A stretch of DNA of 27,856 nt from a virus. Numbering within the stretch: the stretch's first letter is position 1; every line of letters starts with the position of its first letter. Positions 1 to 9,279 of this stretch are shown here, one piece after another. The stretch spans positions 1 through 27,856 of the IMG/VR virus record IMGVR_UViG_3300032223_001836; one strand, written 5' to 3'. The notes under the pieces were generated by a model. It saw nothing but the letters and a program-made list of their open reading frames with translations, did not search any database and was not told the DNA's origin. Both the position numbers and the translations under genes were made by a program.

Positions 1-2
1 TT

Positions 3-2567
3 ACAGATGTAGCCCATAACTTTGCGCCTGGAGAGATAGTTAGAGTAAGAACTCTAAATCCGGCAATCAATGGTGACCACGTAATTGCTACAGTTCCTTC
101 TACAGCAAGTTTTACTTTTAGTGTCTCTAGTGCTATTGTGCTTGCATTAAGTCCATCTGATACAGGTCTTGCTCGAACAATTGTTGATACTTATGACTTA
201 GCAAGAGACCTTATTGGGTTTATGAACGAAGATTTTTCTACTCTTTCATTTCAAAATGACACGGTAAAGCCTGCTAGTGACCTTCAATACTCTATCTCTA
301 ATAAGGTAATGACTTCTGGGATAGCAACACTTACAACTACTACGCCCCATGACTTAATTTTAGGTCAGCAAATTCAAGTTGTTGATGTTGATACTGCAAT
401 TGATGATTACCAAATAATTACTGCTATTCCGTCTGCATCTACTTTTACAGTAAATACTGGAGGAACAGGAAATATTTCAAGTACAGCAGTAACTCCGTAC
501 ACTACATACAATATAACTTCCGCTGGAATTTTACCTACAGCGCTAAAACTTAATTATTTTCAAGCAACAAATAACGTAGTAACTATGACTACTGATACTG
601 CTCATGGGCTAGTGGTGGGAGATTATGTAAAAATTTCAAATGTATCTAATGTTGTTTCTACTGGAAAAACAGGAACGTGGACCGCTGCATCAAATACTAT
701 GACTATAAATAACAATACTAGCGTATTTATTGGTATGAGCGTATATGCCACTGGAATTTCAAATAGTGCAGTCGTAACAGCAATATCTGGAACAACTGTA
801 ACTATGAGTATGCCAGCAGAGGCTACTGGCTCTGGAGCAGTCAACTTTGCTTATCAAGCAACACTAAATGGTGGATTTTATATAAGTGCTATTCCTACTG
901 TATCAAGTTTTAGTTATGAAACTACAGTTGTTGACCTACCACTAACTGCAATAACAGCAACTGCTGGAGATACTGTATACACTTTCACCTCTGGAACTAA
1001 TGGATTTCTTGTTCAAAATACTAGAGTCTCTGATACAATTAATCCATATCTTTTCTTTAATAAAGGCATAACTTACACGATAATTAATAACTCTGGAAAA
1101 CATCTTTGGATTCAAAGTTCTGGTAATGGTTATGGTGCTGGAAAAGTTTATTCCACGGGTGTGACAAACAATGGAGCAGCCAGCGGGACAATAACATTTA
1201 CTGTATCAAGTGGCGCACCTTCTATTTTATATTTTCAGGCACAGGAAGCAAATAATTTTGCTGGCTCAATATCAATTACTGATTTAGGAACTGCTACATA
1301 TCGCTCTATTGTTTGTACAACATCTCTCCCTCACGGGTTGACTGTAGGAAAAAGCGCTGTAATAGAAAACGTAGGGGCTGACTACAACGGGACTTATAGA
1401 GTCTCATCTACACCTACCTCAACAACATTCAAATGTAACTCTACATCTATTCTTAATCAAGAAGTAGAGGCAGTTTTTGGTGGAACTGTTAGTTGGGGTG
1501 CTCGTGCTACTGCTGGAACTTATGGCTCTTATACTGGAAACTCCGACGCTGGAATTCAAGCAACCTCGGATTTAAGTGGAAAATATATTGGTGTATCTCA
1601 ACAAATTTATCGTGGCTCAGACCTGCGTTCTATTGGAGAAGTACTAGAGGAGTTTTCTAAAGACCTTAATGGCTTCGAGTACCGTATTGATTGTGACTTT
1701 GACCAAAACATAGGTCAGTTCAATAGAACATTTACATTTGTTCCTTTTATTGCTCCCACAACAAAAATTCAAGTAATTAATAAAATACTTACATCTAATG
1801 TAGCAACACTAACTACTGCCTCTGCTCACGGGCTTGTAGCGGGAGAAGATACAGTTGTTACAGGAGTTGGTCTTGGTTTTGATGGCACTCAGACAGTTAT
1901 ATCTACACCTACAACAACAACATTTACTTTTAGTTCTTATAATGTAAACGTTCCTTCTACTGCTACAGCAGGATATATTGGCTTAGTTCACTCACTTAAT
2001 ACTCTTGGTGCAGATAAATTTGTATTTGAATACCCTGGTAATGTTCTTGAGTTCAACATCTCTGAGACAGCAGAAAACTCTGCAACTCGTATGTGGGTTG
2101 CTGGAAACTCGGATGGATTAAATAACACTGCAAGCCAGCCATATGCAGCTGCTACTTCTACAGATATGCTCAATAATGGATGGCCGCTTCTTGACCAAGT
2201 AGAGTCTAAAAATGACACGATAACTACTGCATATGGTGAAAGTGCTCTCTACTCTTACGCTAAAGATTTTGCAGGAGAGGCAAGACCACCAGAAGGAATT
2301 TTTACTATTACTGTCAACGGGTCAATTGGACCATACGTTGGAGACTTCCTACCTGGTGACTGGTGCTCAATTATTATTGACGATGAGTTTGTAAAAATGC
2401 GTCTTGCTAATGATTTAGAGCCTCGTAGTGATATTATTGTTCGTAAAATTGTTGGCTATAAAGTTACAGTCCCAGATACTCCCGTGTTTCCTGAAAAGGT
2501 TTCACTAGAGCTTATCAGTGAGTGGAAAGAAGACCAACGTCTATCTACACTCAAGATTACGGTATAG
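3..2567 (+). CDS. Tail-tip/baseplate-like minor tail protein (5' end beyond window)
   Basis: The reading frame is open to the left edge, so the gene starts outside the window; the internal GTG at 138 is not its start. The protein is a string of beta domains. Five modules of about 45 residues share an 'AHGL..G..V.I..V' start and a 'Y.I..IPT.s.F.f' end (near nt 3-122, 312-455, 573-917 split, 1299-1436, 1791-1937). A cupredoxin-like domain lies at 1044-1283. The last ~180 residues (a 'LGDW.SI.IDD' stretch, then a final 'V.LELISEW') resemble the C-termini of actinophage minor tail proteins that follow the tape measure. The likely role is at the virion tail tip, in structure or host recognition. 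An AGGTGGTG ribosome site for the next gene overlaps its stop. Tail assignment is fairly sure; the exact role is inferred. Confidence 0.75.
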   Translation, partial: TDVAHNFAPGEIVRVRTLNPAINGDHVIATVPSTASFTFSVSSAIVLALSPSDTGLARTIVDTYDLARDLIGFMNEDFSTLSFQNDTVKPASDLQYSISNKVMTSGIATLTTTTPHDLILGQQIQVVDVDTAIDDYQIITAIPSASTFTVNTGGTGNISSTAVTPYTTYNITSAGILPTALKLNYFQATNNVVTMTTDTAHGLVVGDYVKISNVSNVVSTGKTGTWTAASNTMTINNNTSVFIGMSVYATGISNSAVVTAISGTTVTMSMPAEATGSGAVNFAYQATLNGGFYISAIPTVSSFSYETTVVDLPLTAITATAGDTVYTFTSGTNGFLVQNTRVSDTINPYLFFNKGITYTIINNSGKHLWIQSSGNGYGAGKVYSTGVTNNGAASGTITFTVSSGAPSILYFQAQEANNFAGSISITDLGTATYRSIVCTTSLPHGLTVGKSAVIENVGADYNGTYRVSSTPTSTTFKCNSTSILNQEVEAVFGGTVSWGARATAGTYGSYTGNSDAGIQATSDLSGKYIGVSQQIYRGSDLRSIGEVLEEFSKDLNGFEYRIDCDFDQNIGQFNRTFTFVPFIAPTTKIQVINKILTSNVATLTTASAHGLVAGEDTVVTGVGLGFDGTQTVISTPTTTTFTFSSYNVNVPSTATAGYIGLVHSLNTLGADKFVFEYPGNVLEFNISETAENSATRMWVAGNSDGLNNTASQPYAAATSTDMLNNGWPLLDQVESKNDTITTAYGESALYSYAKDFAGEARPPEGIFTITVNGSIGPYVGDFLPGDWCSIIIDDEFVKMRLANDLEPRSDIIVRKIVGYKVTVPDTPVFPEKVSLELISEWKEDQRLSTLKITV

Positions 2568-2577
2568 GTGGTGAATA

Positions 2578-3729
2578 ATGCCAAGTAGAAGAAGAACCGC
2601 CAATAAAAATCTAGCAAATAACCTTGCAGAGGTTCAGCGTCGCCTTCGCACCCTTGAGCGTCGCCCTGTCCGCAGTAAATTAGGTAATCGCTCTGTCACT
2701 GGAGCAGCAATTGGACCAAACTCTGTTGATGGGACTCAAGTAAGTTTTGGTATAAATTTAGTAACCTCTGTTGACCAAGTAACTGGCGCAGTTATACCTC
2801 CAACTAATATTTTAGATGGCACAACAAGAACTGACCCCAACACTGGTCTGACAGAGACTTGGTCTGAATCCTTACAAGCATGGATTAAAACTACTGACCC
2901 AAGTGCTCAATTTGATGCTGATATGGCTGCACTTCTTGCTACACAGGCTGCAGAGAGCGCAACACAAGCGGCATCGGATGCTAGTGATGCAATGACATCT
3001 GCCAATGGAAAAAATACAGTATTTAGACAGTCAAGCACTCCCACAGCAAAAGCAAATGGTGATATTTGGTTTGATACTAGTGCTATTCTTAATGACTCTA
3101 CTGGAAGTCGTCCAAAAAGATGGAATGCTACTACCTCCCAATGGGAAGCTTTTGGTCTTAGTTATGCTGCTATAACTAGTCTTGATGCTGACACTATTGT
3201 TGCTGGAACAATTACTGGTAGAACTCTACAAACATCAGCTAATGGTAATAGAATTGTAGTAAGTAATTCTGATGATATTGTTTTTTGGAAAGATGACACA
3301 ACGATTGTTGGGGTAATTACTCCAATTATCGCGGGTTGGGTAGGTAATAAATACAGCTTTACTGGCGGGGTTCAAATGGTCGGTAGTCTCCCTGATACTC
3401 AGGGCGGCGAAGCATATCCTGCTGTAGTTGCTGCTGGAGATGCTGATGCAGGAGTTCCTGGTGCTTATTTGATTGGCTCGGCAGATAGCGAACTAGGTGT
3501 TTATGACATTGGTTTTTACTATAGTGGTCCTACTGGCAGTATTGCTTCTATAAGTTCTGACATAATTTCTATATTAAGTGGTTACGGGACACCTGGAGAC
3601 CAGTATATAGAATTATATGGTCCATTAGTACTTGGAAATAATACCGATGAGGGACCTCTAATGCAGGGAAGTGGTATTCCGACTAAAGCTGGAAATACGT
3701 TTGGTCAGGTAGTTTTTAGATACACTTAA
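2578..3729 (+). CDS. Coiled-coil minor tail protein
   Basis: A 383-residue protein starting at ATG 2578, behind AGGTGGTG that overlaps the previous stop. The N-terminus (residues 1-35) is very basic and helical with repeated Arg-Arg-Leu patterns, suggesting a coiled coil or an attachment to a neighbouring tail protein. A second Ala/Ser-rich heptad stretch lies near residues 118-150. It is followed by a segment common in actinophage and other siphophage tail proteins: 'GDIWFDTS', then 'PKRWN...QWE', then 'LDADTIVAGTITG'. The C-terminal ~150 residues are Gly/Ser-rich, probably a beta-structured fibre tip. It lies between two large tail genes in the same direction, consistent with a fibre or receptor-binding component of the tail tip. 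No enzyme motif was seen. Confidence 0.7.
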   Translation: MPSRRRTANKNLANNLAEVQRRLRTLERRPVRSKLGNRSVTGAAIGPNSVDGTQVSFGINLVTSVDQVTGAVIPPTNILDGTTRTDPNTGLTETWSESLQAWIKTTDPSAQFDADMAALLATQAAESATQAASDASDAMTSANGKNTVFRQSSTPTAKANGDIWFDTSAILNDSTGSRPKRWNATTSQWEAFGLSYAAITSLDADTIVAGTITGRTLQTSANGNRIVVSNSDDIVFWKDDTTIVGVITPIIAGWVGNKYSFTGGVQMVGSLPDTQGGEAYPAVVAAGDADAGVPGAYLIGSADSELGVYDIGFYYSGPTGSIASISSDIISILSGYGTPGDQYIELYGPLVLGNNTDEGPLMQGSGIPTKAGNTFGQVVFRYT

Positions 3730-3757
3730 TACATACTAAATGAAAAGAGACTAAGAG

Positions 3758-6700
3758 ATGGCTGGCGGTTACGTATGGGACAACTCTAGTTGGCGTTCCA
3801 TAAATTCAGCATACTTTTGGAATAACTCTGCTTGGACAAAAATTACTTCTGGTTGGATGTGGGATGGCTCTGTTTGGAAACAAATACTTTCATCTGGAAC
3901 ATTCTTTCCAGAGGTAAGAAACTCTTCTGGCAGTGCTTTTACTACTATAAATGTTGGCATTGGTATGTACGGGTATCGAGGCTCTGACGTTTCAGGAACT
4001 TACGTATATCAATGGCAGTATGCTGCCGATACCCCCACTTCTTGGTATTCTCAGACGGGCACAAACAACTCTGGAACCCTTACAGGAACTACCACAACAA
4101 CACCCTATTATTATACAAGTGCTAGCGATTTAAGTTATATCGCTAGCTCTCTCTATCACTATCAACTTTATATGAGACTGAGAGTTATAAAAGGCACCGA
4201 AACTCAGTTTAGCCAAGTAGTTCAAGTAACTAAGAGACAAGCATCTCTAAAAATTCTTACTGTAAAAGCCGCAACAGCAGGTACAGCAGGTGCATCAACA
4301 GTATTCGTAGCAAGCACAACTGGAATCACCGCTGGTCAGTATATAAATGGAATTGGTATTGGAAATAATGCATACGTCAGCGGTGTAACAAATTCAACTA
4401 CCCTTGCTGTAAGCCCTGCAAATGTTTCCACTGTAACAGGAAATGACCTTATTTTTGATGGTCCACAAGTTAGATTTGTTAGATATCAGTATGTTCCTGG
4501 TGTTGGAGCACTTCCTTTTACATATAGCGCACTTGCCTCGTATAGTTCGGATGGCTCGGACTCAACTCCTGCATATTCTTTTTCTTTTAATAATGCAAAG
4601 GCTCCTCAAGCATACGAAACACTGACAGTATCTAGTAACTGGAATACAACAAAAGTAATTACTAATGACTCTCGACCAGATTATTATATTTATACTTACA
4701 GAGCAGGCTCTGGAACTACTATAAAAGACTCTAGAGTTACAGATAGTAGTGCTCCAGGTACTCCCACTAATGCTTCTCAGTATTCAACTGTTCCAGCAGA
4801 TGTCTACTCTCCCGTAACTATTACTATAGATGCATATACAAGTAATCCTCTTTCACCAAAAACTCTTACTTTAGTTTCAAGAACTGTGAGTAGTGGTGCT
4901 CTTACCCCACCATCAACTCTTACAATTGGCTACAAAAATGGCTCTCTTCAATTTTCTTGGGATTCAGCAGATGGTGGAAATACAAATCCTATTTACTACA
5001 CTGTATATCTAGAACGTTCTGGCTCTCTTGTTTATACTTCTGCTCAAACAACTTCTCTTAGTGCAACATATGCCACATCTGTCAGTGGAAGTTATAGATT
5101 TCAAGTTGGTGTAACTCAGGCTGGGAGCTCGAATGTTGGGTCTGGATATTCTAATTATTTCTTAATAGAAGCGCCTAAAACATTTACTTATGCAATTACT
5201 AACTCAACAAATGACCCTGCTAATCAGCCAGGAGATTTTACTATTAGTGCTCCTGTTGCAAGTACCACTGTACTCAATAGATATGATTGGACATGGTCAG
5301 CATCCTCTACAGCAACATCCTACTCTGATACTATCTATCGTCCAGATGGCACTAGTAGCCCATTTACTAATTCGATACAACCTGCATATACTGATTATTG
5401 GCCAATAACAGTAACTGGCTCCTATAAACTTGCAGTAACTGCCTCACAAAAAACAAATAATTATTTCACACTTACTTGGGATAAACCAACTGATACAACA
5501 GCCATAAGTTATCGAATAAACTATACTTATTATACAAATAACTATGCAACAACTGTAGGGCCAACAAATCTTAATGTGGAAGATATAACTTCCTATACTT
5601 GGACTCTTCCATATAAAACAGATTATATATTTATCAATAGTATTACTGCATACTCCCTATCTGCTCAGAATGTAAGCTCTCTTACTACTACAATCTCAAC
5701 TACTAAATATGCAACAGGATATATAACAGGCTCTAAAACTGTAGAAAGAACAGATACTCTTAATTTCCTTGCTGTCACTCACGGCTCTGCATCTGTCTCT
5801 TTTAGTGGAGGAACACCTACTCCTGAAGTGGGTTGCGTTCTTACGGTAAACAAAGCTGGATATATTCCAGACCCTGCACTGAACTCTAACTGGACATTTA
5901 CTTATCAGTGGTGGCGCTCTGCTGAGCCCTTATATACAGCGTATTCAATATCTGGTGCAACAAATTCTACTTATACAACTGGTATTTCAGACACTGGTTG
6001 TCGAGTTTGGTGCGTAGTAAGTTCTAATTATTTAGGAAATACTGGAACTGCTACCGCTCCTTATGTATTTATTGATGTCCCGCCGCCAACATTTACATTA
6101 ACTGATAATGGATTTAGAAATTATATAATTAGCAGTGTAAGCATAAATGCAACAGGTACTATGACTTATTCTGGAGCTGATAGCTACTCTAACTCTATCC
6201 CGTCCACACTTGCAGGAGTCTCCTACACTAGTCTTACAAAAGTTCCTTCGGGGTACATGACTGTGACTCTTAGTAGTAAAGCAGTTATAGCAAGACAACT
6301 TAGTGTAGGAGGGCTAAGTACAGCAAATTACACGTATAACTCTCCTAGAAGTACTACAAATAACATAACAATACAGCCTGGACCACAGGATACGGGAAGT
6401 ATTAGAAGCGTCTACCTTGGTGGTGGAGTAGTAAATCCTGGTGCAGTTCTGTATGTATCTACTAATGGATACCTTACTTTTAATACTGTTCCGTCTACTT
6501 CTTGGCAAGATTTTCCTGCGACTGGAAGTTTTTTGAATGTGGCAGGCAATGACTTAGTTCAAACAAGCCTAAAAATGTCTGAAGAAATAGAAGGTATTTA
6601 TTTTAGATGGCGCGGATATAGGTATGGAACTACTAACTATTTAGAGTATGAAGTATTCTATCCCTGGGGCGGATACTATGCAACTGTTTATTTTGTACAA

Positions 6701-8773
6701 AATGACCTAGCAAGTTATGTCACTAATAGAGCAAAAATTCTTACAAATGTAACTCAATCAAATTATAATACATCATCAGTTACATCTTATACTCCTTTGT
6801 CTACTTTTAGAATTGATAGAGGTCAAATTGTAGACGTTGGAAGTTATGACGATGGCTATACCTCTATTACAGGTTGGGGAAGATTCCCTAATATAACTGT
6901 AGATACTCCTGTAAAAACAGATGGCGGATTTACTTTTAATGTTACAAATTACAATACTTTGAAATCATATGTATCAAATGGAACATTTGCTTCTTCAGCA
7001 TATTTTAACCCATCTGTTACAGGAGCCTCTGTAACAGTTAGCACGGCTGGTCTTGTGACAGTTACTGGCTTAGCAGTAAGTACATCTGCAACAGTAGTTG
7101 TAACTGTAAGTGCAACATCTTTTTATCCAAAAAGTATATCAGTCACGGGTCAATCTATGGACCCTATTGCTCCGTACTACACGGTTGCCCCTACATATAG
7201 TGGTACTGCTGAAGCAGGAACTAGTATGACCTACACAAGTGGTACTTGGAAAGGTATACCTGCCCCCACCGTTGCTTCGTATCACGAGTATTTTTCTTAT
7301 CCAACTTCTGGTAATACATATTATGCTAACCCAACATCAGCAACATTTACTACAACTAATGTTGTAACAACTACTAACCCTCTTACCGTATCCGCTCTCT
7401 CTGCTAGCAAACCTTCTTTTGTATACAGAGGAGTTGTTATAGCAAAAAACTCTCAGGGAACAACTTACTGGACATCAAATGGTGTAGCGCAAGGAAATCA
7501 AGATACTGGAATTCTTTCTTTTATGACACCTACGGTAAGTACTCCTACTATATCAACTCCTACTAATACAGGGTTTAAGGTAACTTGGACAGCAGGAGTA
7601 AATGGTTCTCCATCAGGATATGCCTCTTATATAACATCTAAAGTAGAAATTTATGACTCTAATAAATCTCTTCTTGCAACAGTAAATCCTGCTACAAGTC
7701 CTTATACATGGACTGGTGGCGCTTCAAATAAAGACTACTATGTAAAAGTATATGTAACAGCAAATGATACTAGTCAGCACGTTGTAGATAGTGGATACAT
7801 TGCTGCTGCTTCTCTAAAGCCAGTTGTCAAAACAGCAAGTCCTACTATCTCTGGTGGAACATCTACTGGAACAGATGTTTCTTTTTCTGCTGGAACATAT
7901 GATAATGCTAAAACAATTACAACTGCTTTAGTAACTACAACAAATGGAAATACCCCCACATCAGGCTCATTTAGTTCAAATAGCGGGACAAAAAGTCCTA
8001 CTGGCACTGGGTACTACACAATTGCAGGTGCTGATGCCGATAATCCTCCATTTATTTTTGCTACTAGAGACACGGTTCTTGGTCTTGATGGGAACACTAC
8101 TTATTTTTATAGTGGCGGTGGCTCGACAACAGCACTTAGCACTGTAACAATCAATAGTGGCTCTGGAGCAATCGTGTCCACCCTTGCAACAGGAACTGCT
8201 CCAACATTCGGAACCTCCTCGGCTGTGTCCACTACAAGTTGGAAAGCACTTATTACTAATTGGAGCTCAACATACAGTTACTCGGTTACAGTTTCCACTG
8301 GTTCAGGTACTGTAAATTCATCTGGAGAAGTAGTTGTTACAGGTCTTACTGCAAGTACCAGCCCTTCCTCAACTACTGCGACTGTTACTGTAAAAGCACC
8401 AGGGTATACATCTAAGTCAGCAACTGCAACTGGAACTCCAAGCGCCGCTGTGGCAACTACTACCATCCCTAATGCTCCAGGGGGGGTATATGGAAGTAAT
8501 GACGTGTCTCCTACTGGAGGTACTTTTTATTGGAATGCTTCTACTGTAGATGCATCTCACAGTGCTGCAGTTAGTTATGAATGGCAAGCTTATTACCTAA
8601 GTGGAACTACAAAAGTGTACTATCCATCTGGAACAACGTCAACTACTTGGACTAGTGCAGGAAGCAATACTTCTCAACAATTCAAAGCAGCTCGTACATT
8701 TTATTTTTCAGTTAGAGCAAGAAACTCTGCTGGAGTAAGTTCAGCAAGTGGTACATCGGGTACATTTACATAA
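3758..8773 (+). CDS. Giant tail fibre/adhesin with fibronectin and Ig-like domains
   Basis: A 1671-residue protein from ATG 3758, behind a weak purine-rich site. Residues 5-46 are three tandem ~14-residue repeats with the pattern W(D/N)(N/G)S.W..I, a Trp-rich motif often seen at the start of actinophage tail proteins. Residues 167-234 hold a copy of the beta module described among the findings. Several fibronectin type III-like units follow, for example the stretches around 'LQFSWDSADGG', 'FTLTWDKPTD', 'FKVTWTAGVNG' and the last ~100 residues ending 'FSVRARNSAGVSSASG'. An Ig-like unit lies near 'FTYQWWRSAEP'. Composition is Ser/Thr/Tyr-rich with few Cys. It should project from the virion and bind the host surface or a glycan. 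A run of seven G at 8480-8486 sits just before the last domain. Domain names are by eye. Confidence 0.72.
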   Translation: MAGGYVWDNSSWRSINSAYFWNNSAWTKITSGWMWDGSVWKQILSSGTFFPEVRNSSGSAFTTINVGIGMYGYRGSDVSGTYVYQWQYAADTPTSWYSQTGTNNSGTLTGTTTTTPYYYTSASDLSYIASSLYHYQLYMRLRVIKGTETQFSQVVQVTKRQASLKILTVKAATAGTAGASTVFVASTTGITAGQYINGIGIGNNAYVSGVTNSTTLAVSPANVSTVTGNDLIFDGPQVRFVRYQYVPGVGALPFTYSALASYSSDGSDSTPAYSFSFNNAKAPQAYETLTVSSNWNTTKVITNDSRPDYYIYTYRAGSGTTIKDSRVTDSSAPGTPTNASQYSTVPADVYSPVTITIDAYTSNPLSPKTLTLVSRTVSSGALTPPSTLTIGYKNGSLQFSWDSADGGNTNPIYYTVYLERSGSLVYTSAQTTSLSATYATSVSGSYRFQVGVTQAGSSNVGSGYSNYFLIEAPKTFTYAITNSTNDPANQPGDFTISAPVASTTVLNRYDWTWSASSTATSYSDTIYRPDGTSSPFTNSIQPAYTDYWPITVTGSYKLAVTASQKTNNYFTLTWDKPTDTTAISYRINYTYYTNNYATTVGPTNLNVEDITSYTWTLPYKTDYIFINSITAYSLSAQNVSSLTTTISTTKYATGYITGSKTVERTDTLNFLAVTHGSASVSFSGGTPTPEVGCVLTVNKAGYIPDPALNSNWTFTYQWWRSAEPLYTAYSISGATNSTYTTGISDTGCRVWCVVSSNYLGNTGTATAPYVFIDVPPPTFTLTDNGFRNYIISSVSINATGTMTYSGADSYSNSIPSTLAGVSYTSLTKVPSGYMTVTLSSKAVIARQLSVGGLSTANYTYNSPRSTTNNITIQPGPQDTGSIRSVYLGGGVVNPGAVLYVSTNGYLTFNTVPSTSWQDFPATGSFLNVAGNDLVQTSLKMSEEIEGIYFRWRGYRYGTTNYLEYEVFYPWGGYYATVYFVQNDLASYVTNRAKILTNVTQSNYNTSSVTSYTPLSTFRIDRGQIVDVGSYDDGYTSITGWGRFPNITVDTPVKTDGGFTFNVTNYNTLKSYVSNGTFASSAYFNPSVTGASVTVSTAGLVTVTGLAVSTSATVVVTVSATSFYPKSISVTGQSMDPIAPYYTVAPTYSGTAEAGTSMTYTSGTWKGIPAPTVASYHEYFSYPTSGNTYYANPTSATFTTTNVVTTTNPLTVSALSASKPSFVYRGVVIAKNSQGTTYWTSNGVAQGNQDTGILSFMTPTVSTPTISTPTNTGFKVTWTAGVNGSPSGYASYITSKVEIYDSNKSLLATVNPATSPYTWTGGASNKDYYVKVYVTANDTSQHVVDSGYIAAASLKPVVKTASPTISGGTSTGTDVSFSAGTYDNAKTITTALVTTTNGNTPTSGSFSSNSGTKSPTGTGYYTIAGADADNPPFIFATRDTVLGLDGNTTYFYSGGGSTTALSTVTINSGSGAIVSTLATGTAPTFGTSSAVSTTSWKALITNWSSTYSYSVTVSTGSGTVNSSGEVVVTGLTASTSPSSTTATVTVKAPGYTSKSATATGTPSAAVATTTIPNAPGGVYGSNDVSPTGGTFYWNASTVDASHSAAVSYEWQAYYLSGTTKVYYPSGTTSTTWTSAGSNTSQQFKAARTFYFSVRARNSAGVSSASGTSGTFT

Positions 8774-8781
8774 AATATCTT

Positions 8782-8800
8782 TGATGGCAAAGTGCTATCA
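8782..8800 (+). other. Short hairpin at tail/replication boundary
   Basis: TGATGGCA and TGCTATCA flank a 3-base loop (AAG), giving an 8-bp stem with one G-U pair. It lies 8 bases after the stop of the giant tail gene and 24 bases before the next start. No T tract follows, so it is not a textbook terminator. It could be a weak terminator, a processing site or an operator. A loose promoter match (TTGATG 8781-8786, TATACC 8803-8808) overlaps it. Confidence 0.35.
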
Positions 8801-8824
8801 TATATACCTACACAAGGAGAAAAA

Positions 8825-9061
8825 ATGGCAGAGACATATCAATACCTCGAAAGTGCGGATAAGAACGCTATTGTCGAGAACCACATCCGTAATCTTGAAT
8901 ACGGTATGTTTAATAACGAAATTTCAATTGCTGAAGCAAGTGCAGTTGAGCCAACAGATGCAATTATGATTGCTACATTTGAAGCAGATATTGCGGAATC
9001 AAAATCTAAAATTGCAGCGCTTAAGGCTCTTTTGGTTGTCATTCCAGATACAAGAAAATAA
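8825..9061 (+). CDS. Small hypothetical phage protein, helical
   Basis: A 78-residue protein. ATG 8825 is chosen because GGAG (8816-8819) lies five bases upstream; the frame is open 33 bases further up but has no ribosome site there. The sequence is acidic and predicted mostly helical, with an Ala/Lys/Ile-rich C-terminal half that could form a coiled coil. There is no signal peptide, membrane segment or Cys pair. It is the first gene after the tail genes and is followed 11 bases later by another small helical protein. No family is recognised. It could be a tail accessory protein or an early regulator. Confidence 0.65.
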   Translation: MAETYQYLESADKNAIVENHIRNLEYGMFNNEISIAEASAVEPTDAIMIATFEADIAESKSKIAALKALLVVIPDTRK

Positions 9062-9072
9062 TTTTCTAAAAA

Positions 9073-9276
9073 ATGACAACACAAAATGACGATAAAGACA
9101 AAGACTTGATTATTGCTGTTCTTAGACAGCGTATAGGAGAGTTAGTATCTGCATACGAGTATCAAGTAGCCTCGATTCGTGTAGAGTTTACAAACTTAAA
9201 AGCAGAGTTTGACCATCTAATCAAAACTCTATCTGATGATGCAGAAGCGGCTAAAAACGCTCCAAAGAAAGGCTGA
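9073..9276 (+). CDS. Small coiled-coil hypothetical protein
   Basis: A 67-residue protein from ATG 9073. The upstream sequence is A-rich with no clear Shine-Dalgarno site, so it may be translated by coupling to the gene ending 11 bases before. It is highly charged. Residues ~10-50 form one amphipathic helix with heptad spacing (I/L/V at positions a and d), followed by a Lys-rich tail. No enzymatic motif is present. The size and shape resemble small oligomerising phage proteins, but no family can be named. Confidence 0.6.
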   Translation: MTTQNDDKDKDLIIAVLRQRIGELVSAYEYQVASIRVEFTNLKAEFDHLIKTLSDDAEAAKNAPKKG

Positions 9277-9279
9277 GAA

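Noticed and set aside
138-140. GTG as the start of the first tail gene
   Set aside because: The frame stays open to the window edge and the upstream codons continue a repeat module, so the gene begins outside.
8748-8969. 73-codon plus-strand frame across the tail/replication gap
   Set aside because: It overlaps two better genes, lacks a ribosome site and has composition typical of an off-frame reading.
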